Assembly: GCA_964019695.1 (NCBI GenBank)
Contig: OZ026515.1
Coordinates: forward strand, 35,914,994 to 35,978,993
DNA: 64,000 bases
Direction: 5' to 3'
From: Loripinus fragilis
Taxonomy: Eukaryota; Mollusca; Bivalvia; Lucinida; Lucinidae
Of the stretch, positions 22,901-36,669 are shown piece after piece (the first letter of the stretch is position 1; every line of letters begins with the position of its first letter). The notes under the pieces were generated by a model. That model had not been told where the DNA came from. It worked only from the letters and a program-made list of their open reading frames with translations, and made no database searches. The position numbers and the translations under genes are program-made.

Positions 22901-25900
22901 TACCATCCATGATCAATACCAATGCGTTTCACTAATGAAACGAAGTTAACAATTTAATATGGGTCTGGATTGTATGGTGTATCATTATGCAATACAGCTG
23001 TGTTTCTGTTGGGATATTTTATTTCAAATTGCAAACCTTAATCTTAAAGTTACTGATTACTAAAATATAAAACAAAATGCCTATGAATCAATAATCAATA
23101 AATGGACATCAGTAACCAGTAATAAATTTAACACAACGCTTGTATTGCTAATCATTTAACCTTTACACTGTCTATACAGAAATCATAGCTATATGCCAAT
23201 TTATACCACCCTTACCAACTTAAGCATGAAATATCTCATGATGTGCAAGGTCTACACTGATGTAGGTGGTATGAAATAGTTATACTATGTTTGTCCACCT
23301 GCACGTAAGATAAACTACTCGCTAAACTCGTGAATTATCTCCACATACAGTCGAACAACCCATGGTATAACTATTACATAAACAACTAAAAGAGTTGGGA
23401 ACATAATAAACTAACCATTTTCGTTTTATCAAAGTTATTGATATAGAGGAGATTTTCCCACCAAGTGTCTTCACAGTTGTCGACCTCAGTCCCATTTTGT
23501 GGCCACATTGGCCCATTAGACCAGTATTTCATCAAACACACGTACACCATTAGAAATAACATATAAGGTGGTGTTAACCTGAAAGAAGATACTGTAAATT
23601 CAAACAACTTTTCAATAATTGTTTTTTTCGCAAAGAGCTTTACAGACATGATTTATCTACATTAGTAAATGGCAGAGTGATTCTGTTATTTGGCGAGGGT
23701 TTTATTTTCGCAAAACTTCGCATCCGCGAACAATTTTGAATTTACATTGTATAACATCACATGAGATTTATCATATAATAGTCCATTTAAGTTATGTGTC
23801 AACCGCAAGTACGCAGAAAATGCCTCTCATCTGTGCAGTTTGATCAGCAACTGTGTCATTTAAAGTTTATACAGAATATTAGCTTACTACATCAAACTTC
23901 TCGAGATGTTTTACAGTCTCTGAAGATGAATAGATGAAATTCAGTGTTCTTTCGTTGCTAAGTTCCAATATATGTTCTCAAACACGATATCCTTTGGAAG
24001 CAAAACATGATATAAAGAATTGCAAGCGTAAAGTTTGCAAATTTTCTTGGTCAGACTAGCTAGTTCCAGCCATTTAGGAATCGTCAGTGACCGTCTGATG
24101 GTTTCGAAGCTGCACAATAGAATTCATGATTCCAAAGGAAAAGACAATATTATCTACATTATAGTGAAGGGCAGGAACACGCTTACCGACGCAATATAGT
24201 CCTTGTAACTAGCCCAGCTGTAGTGAAAGTAGGTAAGAAGTCAAATATCAGGAATCAATACAATCAAGTAACACACCTGACCCAGGACATACATGGGAAA
24301 GTGACATAAAACAAGAAAACATCACATACAAGAGAGCCAAGAGGTTACATATAGCCCTTTTCCAAGCAGGTGGCCAGAAGGCTGCAATGAACAGACAAGA
24401 AAGCATGCCAAGCACAAAACATAAATAACAAAAGGGATACACAAAAGAAGCACCGCCTTCGAACCTTCAGTAAAAAATAATTTTAATCGAGGACTTAAAC
24501 TAGTTTTATGGTGCCAACCTCACCCTTATTTCTGACGTGGATCAAGGAAAAAAGATGTTTGGTTTGCATGAAAGACCCCTAACTTATCGATGTATCATCT
24601 CCTAGTAAACGAGATAAAAAAAGGAGATAAAACAAGGATAACCGCTGTAGGCCTAACTACAGACACATCAGACCCTAATCCTCTTAGCTATAGATTAGTC
24701 TATAAGTGGGAACCGTCATATATAGAATCTGAGGTCGACCAACCAGTGTGCAATTAAAGTGGAAAGCAAAGTTGTCAACCGTGATTGGGTTGACCACTAA
24801 GCATGCAGTGCGTTGCAATACATTAATGTTATAAATAATCTTCTTATAATAAAGATTGTTTTAATAAACTGCGCTGAAAAATAGATAAAGCCAACAATTT
24901 TCTTTAATTTATACATTAAGTTACCATAAAATTCTGGTTCAAAAGACCATGGTGCAGGAGAGATTTAAGTCCAATATTGAATTTAGATATTAAAAAAAGT
25001 AAGAAAGAGGGCAGAGATCAGTAACCGATACAATCAAGCACCACACCTATTAAATCATAGTATCGACAGTACAATTTAGAAAAAAAAAGTTTTGCAAAGT
25101 TTTTGATATTGATAACTATTAAGCTCTTTAAATGTTATCATTTGAAAGCAAAGAATGTACTTAACAACTAAAAGTAAATCTAAGCCACAAAGGTAAGCTC
25201 TATTTACAAACTGTCAATGGCGGTAAATCCGCATATATATATCTCTTCTGGACGCTAATTCTATGTATTAGTAAAAGGTGCAGAACACACCCCACATAAT
25301 ATTAACATAGAAAATGATAAAAAGATCCACCAATAATCCATACAAACGAATTGTTTATTGGAAAAAAATACCATTGATAGTTTTTATTTTTGAAATTCTG
25401 GGTTATCAACAGAGCAATGGCAGAGTTTAAGATCAAGATCACATGATGCAAACATTCGTAAAGTAAGCAAGGGTGCAAAGATTAGCAATTGATACGATAA
25501 AGTACCACACCTGACCCAGGATACCAATGTGAAAGTGACAAACTCACAGTTATGCACCAAAAACCAAAGCCATGAGGCCAGCCCCCCCCCCCCAGTCGAC
25601 CACAAGGCACAAATCAACAGAAGCGCACAATGGCATAACAAACACAAGACGAAAATTCACAAAAGATCCACAAAAGAAGCTATGCGCTTAATCTATCTGA
25701 CAGAGTAAACCCATTTATACCTTCTAAACTGGACCTTGATGTTCCATGTGGTAACTGTAATACATGCAACTGACAATAGATATACCTTAAGAAAAACTAT
25801 TCATTTTCTGTATAATAAGCAACACAACATAAAATTGAACATTTCCAAGATTATGCAGATGTATCAAAACCTTGTCATAGATGTATCTATGGTGAATAAT

Positions 25901-28900
25901 GATTAGGTGTTTAATAGAGTTAAATCAGTATAAAATATACTATGCCAAATATATTTAGCATTGTAATGTATGGGTGAGCCTATCCACCTCAGATCTCAAG
26001 TTTCATTGCAGTCATGAAGATACAAGCACCAATCCTTTAACAAGAATTTCCAAACATTTCAGAATTACTAAACATAGGGGCGGTGCTACAGTGACATTAG
26101 ATTTTAAGCCTAGCAGGTACCGGTGGCATTTCTGATCATTGGGGGAAGCCCAATCCATTATTTAGTGACTGTTTGGTCACTGAAAAACAAAAAAAGCACA
26201 TCAAATGCTTCAATTTGCTGAACTTCCTTCAAGAAAAAATGTACCAAGTTTTCACATTTTGCCACTTTTACGTTATCGCCGTTAAACGGTGTTACTAGTC
26301 GGTATTGATTGAACCACATCAGCAAGTTTAATTGTTTGATGCCTTCCAACACATTAAGACATATATTGTTGAATGAGACATCTTTACTGCTACAGAGCAT
26401 GAGCTGAATACTAAATCTAACGTAATTGATATCTCACAAATTCGCGTCGCACCATTTTTTAGTAACTTAAGGTTTTAATCAGCTATAAGATGAGTTACAT
26501 GTACATTGTAAGCCTATGTTATTTTTTTTAAACTGGTTCTCTGTTGAATTTAAACACCAATTGCCATTAAAAGTTTAATCGAATGGTGACTGCATTTTGA
26601 CATCATTGACTGCAGCTAATGATTTCAACATAAAACCTCTATCACATCTGTCACATAGCCAATAACTTTATATGAGTATGTTGCATGAGGAAAATAAAAG
26701 AACACAAAACGAAATCCACATGGGAAAGTGACAAAAATACAATTAAACATCATAAACAAGAGCCAGGAGGTCAGCTCTTTTCCAGCAGGTGACCACAAGG
26801 CAGCAATGAACAGATGCGAAAGCATGACAAACACAAAATATAAATAACACAAAAGATCCACAAAAGAAGTTCCACCTTGGAAAAGTCAGTAAAATATTTT
26901 ACTGGAAGGCTTAAACCGGTTTCACGGTGCGAACCTAAATTTAGTTCAGATGTGAGTTAAGACACAAAGATGTTTGGTTTGCATGAAAGATCCCTAACGT
27001 ATCCATGCATCATGTTCCAGAACATATAAATCAAAATATAAAAAGGAGATAAAGCATAGATAAGGACTCAATAGTACAGAAAACTGAATACCCGGTATCA
27101 AATACTCAGTTTTCTTGTTTGGCCAATCATTTATCATGGATGCACAGTTCCTAATCTGTGATAAAAAAAATCATTACCTCCAAAATCTGTGAAAGTAGAA
27201 CATGCCCCATTGAAAACGTCGGGCACCTCGTCTCTTTTTCATCTCTTTTAATGATAGGTATGATACCAGTAAACCACTGAAAGAGTCACAATACAAATGT
27301 CATACAGCCTGTTTATTGTAGCATGTGTAATGCTACTTTGTTAGAAATTGTTTGAACTCTTATTGAAGATTTGCTATTATATCAGTTAAAATAATATTTG
27401 TTTTTGGCATATGGGTCAATATAATTCGTCACTAGTGCATAAATCAAAATTTATACATTGTATTTCTAGCAATTCAGCGTTTCAGTAAATTACATGACTG
27501 TTAAGAAAAGTATTTTAACAATTCTGGCATACCCTAAACTATGGCATTCCCAATCTCTTTTTACTTGCTCACTCTATTTGGAACGTTATGACATTATCGT
27601 TTTAAATATGGAACAACATCTAAAATATAAACTTTTCATTGCGAAGTTCATACTATTTGAACATTATTGTTTTTTTTGTATTTTTAACAATGTGTTATAT
27701 ATGCACAGCACAATGACCTGTAAGACATTTAAAAGGAATCTCAAATTGAAATAATCAACTAAAATTAAATTCTATATTATTGTTTTATTTAAATATTCTT
27801 TCATTAAAATCTGTTGTACAGTGTATCCTTTCGTATTTTTAGCCTTGTATCACTGATCAAAAGATACATATCATGTACTAAATCCCAACATGAAACTAAC
27901 ATTGTTAATAGGTCTGATAAACTTTGGATGTTGCGACAAACAACAGGATAATTATAAAGCCATTTGGTCATTAACATATATCGAGGAGGAGATAGTAAAC
28001 ATGATTTGTTGACTTTTTTTTGGACTGTTCTAACATTTACACATTATAAAAATGTACCTGGCCAATGCAGATCAGACTTTGTATATCCATGTATTTCGGA
28101 AGAAAATTGAAGTTACTATATTAGTTTGCAAAAATTATTTCATTTAATTCTATGTTATTGTTACACTGAAGAAACAAACAATATGGAAACCCAGGCTTCT
28201 GATTGTCGAAATAAATTGTAAAAGGTGTGTCGTGTCGTGTGATTTTGAAGAGTGTAATCTCCATTACAATGTAGTGGGACTGCTCATAAGTGGAAGTGAT
28301 TACAGCTGCTGCCCTGCCAACCAAGAGTGACAGTTACATCATGTTTTGTTTACAAAGTTATAAGGGACTTAGAATAGATAGATCACTTATGTATTTATCC
28401 TATCCACAGGATAGGATTAATACACAATTGATCTATCGATTCGCGTTAGCTCAAGTGAAGTGTAGATGTAAGTGTTCAACTTTGCAATTATAAACAAAGT
28501 ATTACGTCACTGTCACTCTTGGTTGGCACGACAGTAGGTAATGAACACTACTACCTGAAGATTGATATACAACCATAAAGGTATTATATAATGTATATAA
28601 GCTATTAGGATTACGTTTTAAGTCATTCAAGTTATTGCAAAGACAGGCAGCTCGCCTAGTAGTGTGTAAAAACGTCACTTCAATTCCTACACTAAGTGCA
28701 TATGACATGTGCTGATGTTAATTAAACTATAACTATTCCTAATAATTAAGATAATTAAAATGCTCTTATTTCAACAATACCAATTAACACCACGTATGAT
28801 GGATATTTCAGTAAGTTTGTATTATTTGAGGTATATATGAAATCACAATCTTCAATCTTCATTATTTCATGTTCATTTAAAACTGTTTGCACTTTCCTTT

Positions 28901-31900
28901 ATATTAGCGTTTTGATTTTAGTGCAGAGATGGATGATAAAAAAGGGTATGATTCTGGTCTTACATACCTTACTGATTGCATGACTTTTTGTTACATGCAG
29001 CAAGAAAATAGTCCAAATACATAGTGACCCTTCGATCCCAAGTCTAACACTATCATCTGAGCCACTGTATTCCACGTATTTTTGGCAAAAATAAACATTT
29101 TAAAAAGATGATCTATAAATTCCATCTTGAAACAAATTTAAGCCTTTCTTAAATATGCTTGCAGCAGTTACTTCCTAAGTAATTTCACAAAACTGACTCT
29201 ACATAACACATGCTGTATTAATATGCTAAATCCATTTGGGCATAGTAGATCACAGTATTGTAGAGGAACAACTCAAAGATATTTTTTTTCAAAATAGCAT
29301 AGAGGTAACTGAAATGTTTGCAAAAAGAAAGACCTATAATGGCTGTGGTGGGCGGATAGGAAATCATTCCCTCAGGAACACATCTTGTCATTACTCAGTG
29401 GCATCATTTGGGATCACAGCACAGGAGTTTGAAGTTCATCCCTTATATTTCTCCTGTAGCCTCAAAACTAAAAGCTCACAGTGTCATTACGTAATGGCAT
29501 TGTAGATTTTGATTTTGAGGCTATGGGAGTAATATGAGCCGTGACATGTGATTTCCAACGATGTGGCATGTTGACATGTGTAGACTCAGACGAACCTGTG
29601 CAGCCTCCTGTAAAGCTTAGAAACTCCAAATGCTAATCAGTCAGTAGCTTAACAGTCATAACATTTTCAAGCGACTAGCAAAGGCTCTGATCAGACTGCG
29701 CGTATGCGCAGGCTGATCTAAGGCTTTGTTAGTCGCACATACCACATTGTTGGAAATCTCATGCACGACTTATTTATAATGACCAAACTTTATGGTGTTT
29801 CATCACTCAGCAGTAGAGTTATACAAACTTTGCACAAGAGGGAAGGATTTTGCTATCTGTCGCTCACACCTTTGATAAGTCTTATATCTTTACCTGAGTA
29901 CAAAGAATGTATCTACACAAACTGTCGCATTAGAAATGGCTTGAAACGTTAATCGCTTAAACATTTCTGGCAGGAATAATACAGCATTTGCTGAAATAGA
30001 CATGCATACATATTATTACATGATAATATACGTTCACTCCTTGCATGTTGGGTAATTATTCATGGTTTTTGGTCGTCTGCTGATTTTTTTTAAAAGTTAA
30101 CGTTTTCAGAATATTTTTTCAGGAACACCACCAGAGTGTAAAACAGTTTAGATCCAGAAAACTGGTAGTTCCAACATTTTGTTGGTCCTGAGCTGCGTCC
30201 AAACTTTTTTAAAAAGATCAGCAGCAGACGACAAAAAACGCAGCTTGCAGGCAAAGAGTTATCTTAAAAAAATGCATACATGACAGACACTACATAATAA
30301 TTTAATGTGGACAGTCAGTACGATATCATGTTGCAGTCACTGGAAATCAGTACCCAAAGGGTACTTATAGGAGCATATGCGGTTCTTATATTGAATGTGG
30401 TATAGAATTAATCTTGCTGATGTTCAAAGGTAAACTAGTCACTATGAGCAAAACTTGACTTTTCTGAGCTGAAATAGCTTTTGACACATAAATATGCTCA
30501 TATAGAAGTAATTTTGTGCACCTGATAACCTTCAAATGGTAATAAAAAGAAAGCAGTGATTAAATATTTATTACTTGAGCCTAGATATATGAAAAGAATG
30601 TACTTAAAGTGTCACACACTCATAACAAAGTGGTTGTAAGGTTGCCCAGCACTCCCACTAGGGATTTCAAGAATTTCAGTTCCCTTTGTAAGGCGTGCAG
30701 GGATTCATTGATAGAGTGCTCGACTTGACATCGAAAGGCCCCTGCTTTGAGCCTCACCGCTAGCATTGTGTTGAGTCTTTGGTCAAGAAAACTTATCTTC
30801 AATGCTACTTGACGTCCGACATGACTGGGGAATAGTTTACAGGAATGTAAAGCATCAGCACAATCAAACAAACTCAATTTCATCCGACGCCACAGAAAGT
30901 ATGCAATTTTGCATTGTACATGTATGATACGATTGTTGTTTTACAGACATATGAACACATATGTTCCCAATTTCGATACTGTAAATAACTTATAATTTTA
31001 CGATTCTAAAATACTGACATATTGGCGGAGTTAATTTTGGAAGTTTCTCAATCGAATGCCCTTTAAAGTTATTTTCTATTATCATAGGGGCTATTTTTAA
31101 AAATAATATGCTCCTGATAAATATCTTCCTTTTATAGTAGTCCCTTTTAAGAGTGGTTTCCTCTACGTTGAAACATACTCTACCGTTCAAAAGATGGGTT
31201 TTGAAAATACAGATACCAACATACAAAGCGTGTGTGTATCTTTTGCTAATTGTGTAACTGAATTTTAAAAAAAGCATTTCAAAGTCTCATATTTTGGCTC
31301 TTTTCGTTTCTACCGCCAAAGCGGCAAATAAATATATCCGCCAAATATAAGTGTTTTACAATAGCAAACTTACTTACCCATTGTCCCTGTAGAGAGAGAA
31401 AAGAAATATGTGTGTCCTAACACAACCCATGTCATACTAACAAATCTGATACCATTAACAGCTGATAATGTTCCAGGTGGTTGGTTAGTGTTGAGGATCT
31501 TTTGTGCGTTAGTATATACAGAAAAAGACAGTAGCACTTTTCCGAGTATTCCTGCAAACACATAATATGTATACAAAGTGATGAGTACCATGCCACAAGT
31601 AACAAAACAGTGTCAGTACTAATGAAGACTCAAACAAGCCTAGGAAATTACACAATGTGGTTGGGGCGTCCAATCACTTTCGTTTGAAAAATTCATATAA
31701 CATATAGACACTCTTCTTGCGCGGACCTAGCGATAGTTGGACCTGGATCCCCTGATAAAACTTTATGGGTCCGCACATGCTCTTATGATTAATGCAAGGA
31801 AGAACAATTTAACAACAAGGAAAATTCAATTTTATTGCATTTTTAAAAAAGAAAAGGGTAGAATAGCGTTTACAAATAATCATACTGTACATCAAACATT

Positions 31901-34900
31901 TTTAAAATTAGATTTAGAATTACCACTTAAAACATAATTCTTTTGAAAGTATTAATTTTCTTATTAAGTTTATCACTATATTATATTATTATCAAAAGAG
32001 AAATGGATGCTATTTTTTCTAAATATCATGAACTGGCTCAAAGTTTTTTTACCTGGTTTGTAATTGTTTTCCACGCGTGTATTGAATTTGTTTTGCACGT
32101 TTTCGCCAGATGGTTCAGAAAGATGTGTACCATATCCGTTTGCAACGACTGATGGCGCTGTTTTGATGCTTATTTTTTCTTCAGAGGCAACATTGTTTTT
32201 GTCGCATTGGTGGACAGTTTCTTCCTCAAGTTTCTATGAAAAAATATGAATGGAGCAAAATTTTGTCAATCAAGTATCCATAACAAATGACTATAATGAC
32301 ATGTATAAATTTGGGTCGGGAAGAGAGAAAACCTGTCTTAGGGATTTCCAACCAGGTAAAGCTCAAATGGATCTGCTCAGCTACAGAGACTAGTTAGGAT
32401 ATTAAAATTTTGCATGAAGCAAGTTTGACGACAAGTGTATAATTTTCATTAAGCGAATAACAAAGGTGCTGATCAGACTGCACAGAAGCGCAGGCTGGTC
32501 TGCTCTTTTGTTGTTCGCATGCAATAAAGTCAGGTTTTCTCACGTCGTGGCTCATTTATTATAATTCATTATACAATTGATACATCATTTTAAGGTTAAC
32601 ATCATGATTTGTCAACCCAAGAACAGTGATATTCACCCAGACGAAGCCTCGGCGAACATCACTTTCAAGGGTTGACTAATTCTGATGTTAACTGAAAAAA
32701 TACACCAATTGTTTCGTTATTTGACACTGTCTCTCTTTTTCTAATTTTCTATCAAGTCATTTTATATACATTTACCCAAATTTGATGTTCATAGTGCACT
32801 AAACCTCAGCTTAGTTTCTGAAAGGATTATGGGATGTGCAAAGGAATTGCATTTTTAAATTACTGCTGCCATTAAACGGTAACTGATGTCAGTTTTCTAA
32901 TATCTAATATTAGCTTTCAGGTTTAAAACTGATGCCAGTTTTCCAATATTTATTTTAGCTGTCTGGCAGCATTAACAACTCTGATGTCTACCTGTCCTGG
33001 GCTAAATTTAGTTCAACACTAGTAGAGATCTGTCACAACCCATGAAAGCTTAATTCAGCCAATCAGAGGAGGTCTTTTATAGAAGTCATATAATCCACCA
33101 ATCACGACTTCAGCATATGACACATTTTGGAACATATTTCTTCATTTATGTATAAATTAAGCCTTGTCATCTGCTGGCAGATGGTATTTTGTGAGGGTTT
33201 TCAAATATGAAGGCATCTACCCTCATAAATTTCTTCATAGGTGTGCTACGAAAGAATGCAATACGTTTTTAGAGAAAACTATTTGCCGCCTATACACTGG
33301 TATCGGACATAAAGAAAAATGCAGTGTATTACTCGAGTTATACCCCCTTTTATAAGTGTCTCTCTTGTATTTTAACAAACTCAATGCATCGAACATATAG
33401 ACGAGCGTATAATTATTTGATTAACAGGTTCAACTGTTTGATGTTTGAAATGAATTATCCCCATGTTATTATAAATAGAATCTGTAAACGTTTTAGTTAA
33501 ACTACAACGAATCTTTTTTTACTTTTAAAAGTCTTCTGATGTTTGTTAATAAATTGTAAACAAAGCACCACCTTTCTGTTTTGATTTAAAATTATTTCTA
33601 GCACGACGCAACATGTAGACTAGTTATAACTCAAAGACAATAAGTCTATCTCTCATCCACAAAATATGAATCGATAGTAGAGCATCATTTTAACGCTAAA
33701 ATTCTTGAAATGCCTTGAGCGAAATGGTTTCTGAGTTTACACTTGATTTTATTTTCATGACATTGCGGTAAATTTGAATTGACCACTGTATACTTAATTA
33801 GAACAAACTTACTTGGTTATGAGGACTAGACAGATCGAACATATTTTAATTAAATGAATGTTAACTCGACACTAAGAAAATGAAATATTCTTGAAAAATA
33901 TACATGTATATTAACTGTGATAACTCTATAAATGGAGAACAGCGTGTTTTGAAAACATCATTATGGCATATTAAGAAAATTTTCAGCAAAACGTAAAGAA
34001 CGAAGTACAGCTACATGTATGTGTATCATTACGTCATCAGGAGATTACTCAAAATGACGTTTATTCAAAATAAAATGACGTCACAAATGTGTCTTCTTAC
34101 TTTTTTCTGCAAGCAGCAGAGATGGCTACAAAAAATTGAATCTATTTAAAATTTGATGTCAACTTGTTTTATAATTACAAAGATATGACACTATATCCAC
34201 ACATGTTGAAATTTGCTTCAGGAAAATCTTTATTTTACAGGAGTTACCTTTGTACAAATGATTCTTACTCGAGCAATGTTTTGTATATCTATGTCTAGTA
34301 GCGGTTTAAAGGAGGCCAATAGTTCTTTCTAGAAACGTATACCATTTTGTCGTAGCATATATGTGAAGAAAGTTGTGAAGCTGGGTACATTCATATTTGA
34401 ACACTCCTAGTATACTGAGGGACTTTAAAAACGCACCATTTTACATTCTCTGTCTCCTCCACATGATTAATTTGAGGATGTTTTCTTAATCATTTTTTAT
34501 CCTATTGCAAAATGGACAATGATTTGCCATGATTTCGATTTGCTCATGCTGTTCATTCTGACGTAATATCGACGTTAGTATTTTTCAACAATTGTCGTCT
34601 GACAAATGTGAATTTGATTCAATTTGAAAACAAACACTTTTAGGTGGTAGCCAGATGTCATAACAAATGGAAAAACACAAAAGTTTTCAGGAATAATCGT
34701 TTCATTACACTCACACTCGCAGCGTTTATTTGCTAACGTCAGTCTTAAATTTTCAAACATCAATAACAGACGGGTGACGTCCGCGCATGTCGCGATACTT
34801 TTGTCTTTTATGCAACTGATTGAGGAGTATCTGTTGGCAACAAAACTATTTTGATTATTCCTGATCCTTAGGATATAAACGGCCAATTACGTCAAAATCA

Positions 34901-36626
34901 TTGACGTCATATAGACGTAATGAACGTTGCCAGAGGCCTAAAACTTCATAATTTGATTTTGTCTTTCCTTTTGCTTTCAAGAACAAACATCGGTTCGAAA
35001 ACTTTTTTCGTTCATTATGGAAGGTATGTGTACTCTATAACTTTTTGAATTTGAGTTGTCTCAGAATTATTGCGACGTCACGTCAATCATAAGCCACAGC
35101 GTTTCGATTTTCTAATTGAATGCAAGCTAAATGACGGAACTTGTCAATTTTATTTTTCACATAATGAAAATGTCCAATTTTTGACATAAATTAGCATTTA
35201 AGCAGGTGGTGCGTTTTTAAAGTCCTTCAGTATATATTATTAACGCAGTGGCAACGTTTCAATTTTATTACCCCAGCAGAGTAAATGTCATATGCTTTCA
35301 TGTGACAGAATTTTTTAGAATATAACTTGTTATACCTTGTAAGAAGGGAGTTGAGCGGTGCTGTTTGGTGATATCCAGTGGATCACGATGACATCATACG
35401 CTGTTGCAACAAGCATCAGAAAACCAAACAGGGAGCATATAACCCTAGAACAAAAATAGCAGCGTGTTTTTTTCTTTTATCTTGTAGAAGTCCTGTCTTC
35501 ATATGACCATTCGTTTCCGCACAGCCTCGTTGTAGTATTACTGTGCGTCACAAAGTATTAAAAACACGTGAAAGTTTGGACCAACAAATTCAATATAATT
35601 CTGTCCCGCATTGATTTAGCACATATGCGATAAGGTCAATTATTTAGTAAGGAGCTAGGCCATTGGATATGCCATAACTATTTGTGACTCGGGCATACAG
35701 GGTATGTAAATCTTGCTTTGGACAAATACGGCAAATTGGTCATATCAGAAAAATATTTAACAATGGATGCAACAAAATCCCTAGTGAATTCTCTTGTAAC
35801 ATCAAGATTAGACTATTGCAATGCATTGTTGAGTGGTGTACCGAAGACAACTCGAAATAAATTACAAAATGTTCAAAACACAGCCGCGCATGTTGTAACC
35901 AAGACATCTCGTTACTGCCACATAACCCCTATACTGAAAGAACTTCATTGGCTACCTGTACAATATAGGATCCAGTATAAAATTCTTACTCATACATACA
36001 AAGCACTGCATGAACAATCCCCAGTCTATAATAAAGAGTTACTCCAAGTGTATAGGCCACGTAGAGACTTAAGGTCACAAAATAACCCTCTTATTCTTGA
36101 GGTACCAAGAAGCCGTACTGTGTCGTATTGTGACCGCAGTTTTGCTACACTTGCTCCAAAACTTTGGAATTGGGTTAGGGTCTGTAGCACACTCTGTGCT
36201 TTCAAACAGTCACTAAAGACACACTTATTCATACAAACGTACGGAAAGTAAAGACTGATTATTTTAGAGTATAACTGAACTTTACATAAACAGAATGACA
36301 TTGTTTTAAATGTTTTACAGTAATTAGTTACATTGATAAAATGTTTTACTTGCGCAGTTTACAAAGATCTTAAGTGGGTTTTACTTTGTAGTGTGTTTAT
36401 TTCTTTTGAATTTAAATAGTTTAGTTCATATGAAAATAAGAAATATATAATTTTAAACCAAACAGTGGTAAACTAGTTAACTGTTTTACTGTTCAATTTG
36501 TAGATCGAATTGTCTATTTTATTTGTATTTGTGTGTGTTTTAATGTATCTGTGTATGTGTTAATGTATTTTGTGTAAAGCACTTTAGAACGTATGCACAT
36601 ATGATAAAGGTGCTATATAAATTTGG

Positions 36627-36669
<43 letters not shown>

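Larger units (their letters stand above)
23579..27177. other. Intron 9 of the NRF-6-like gene
   Basis: Repeat-rich: three minus-oriented family F copies (24235-24820, 25468-25690, 26700-27065) and a short family F end near 25008-25050. No other gene seen. Confidence 0.5.
27277..29893. other. Intron 8 of the NRF-6-like gene
   Basis: Contains a tRNA-like SINE head (about 29020-29085, minus), a family A MITE (29535-29773), and a pair of inverted segments sharing CCAAGAGTGACAGT (28320-28333) with its complement (28509-28521). No other gene seen. Confidence 0.45.
32234..35335. other. Intron 5 of the NRF-6-like gene
   Basis: Holds a family B MITE (32312-32554) followed at once by a family J foldback (32564-32740). 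The remainder is AT-rich with no supported gene; a 103-codon minus frame at 34575-34886 has no recognisable features. Confidence 0.45.

Noticed and set aside
30620..30883. 87-codon minus-strand frame
   Set aside because: No domain features or splice support, and it overlaps a tRNA-like SINE relic.
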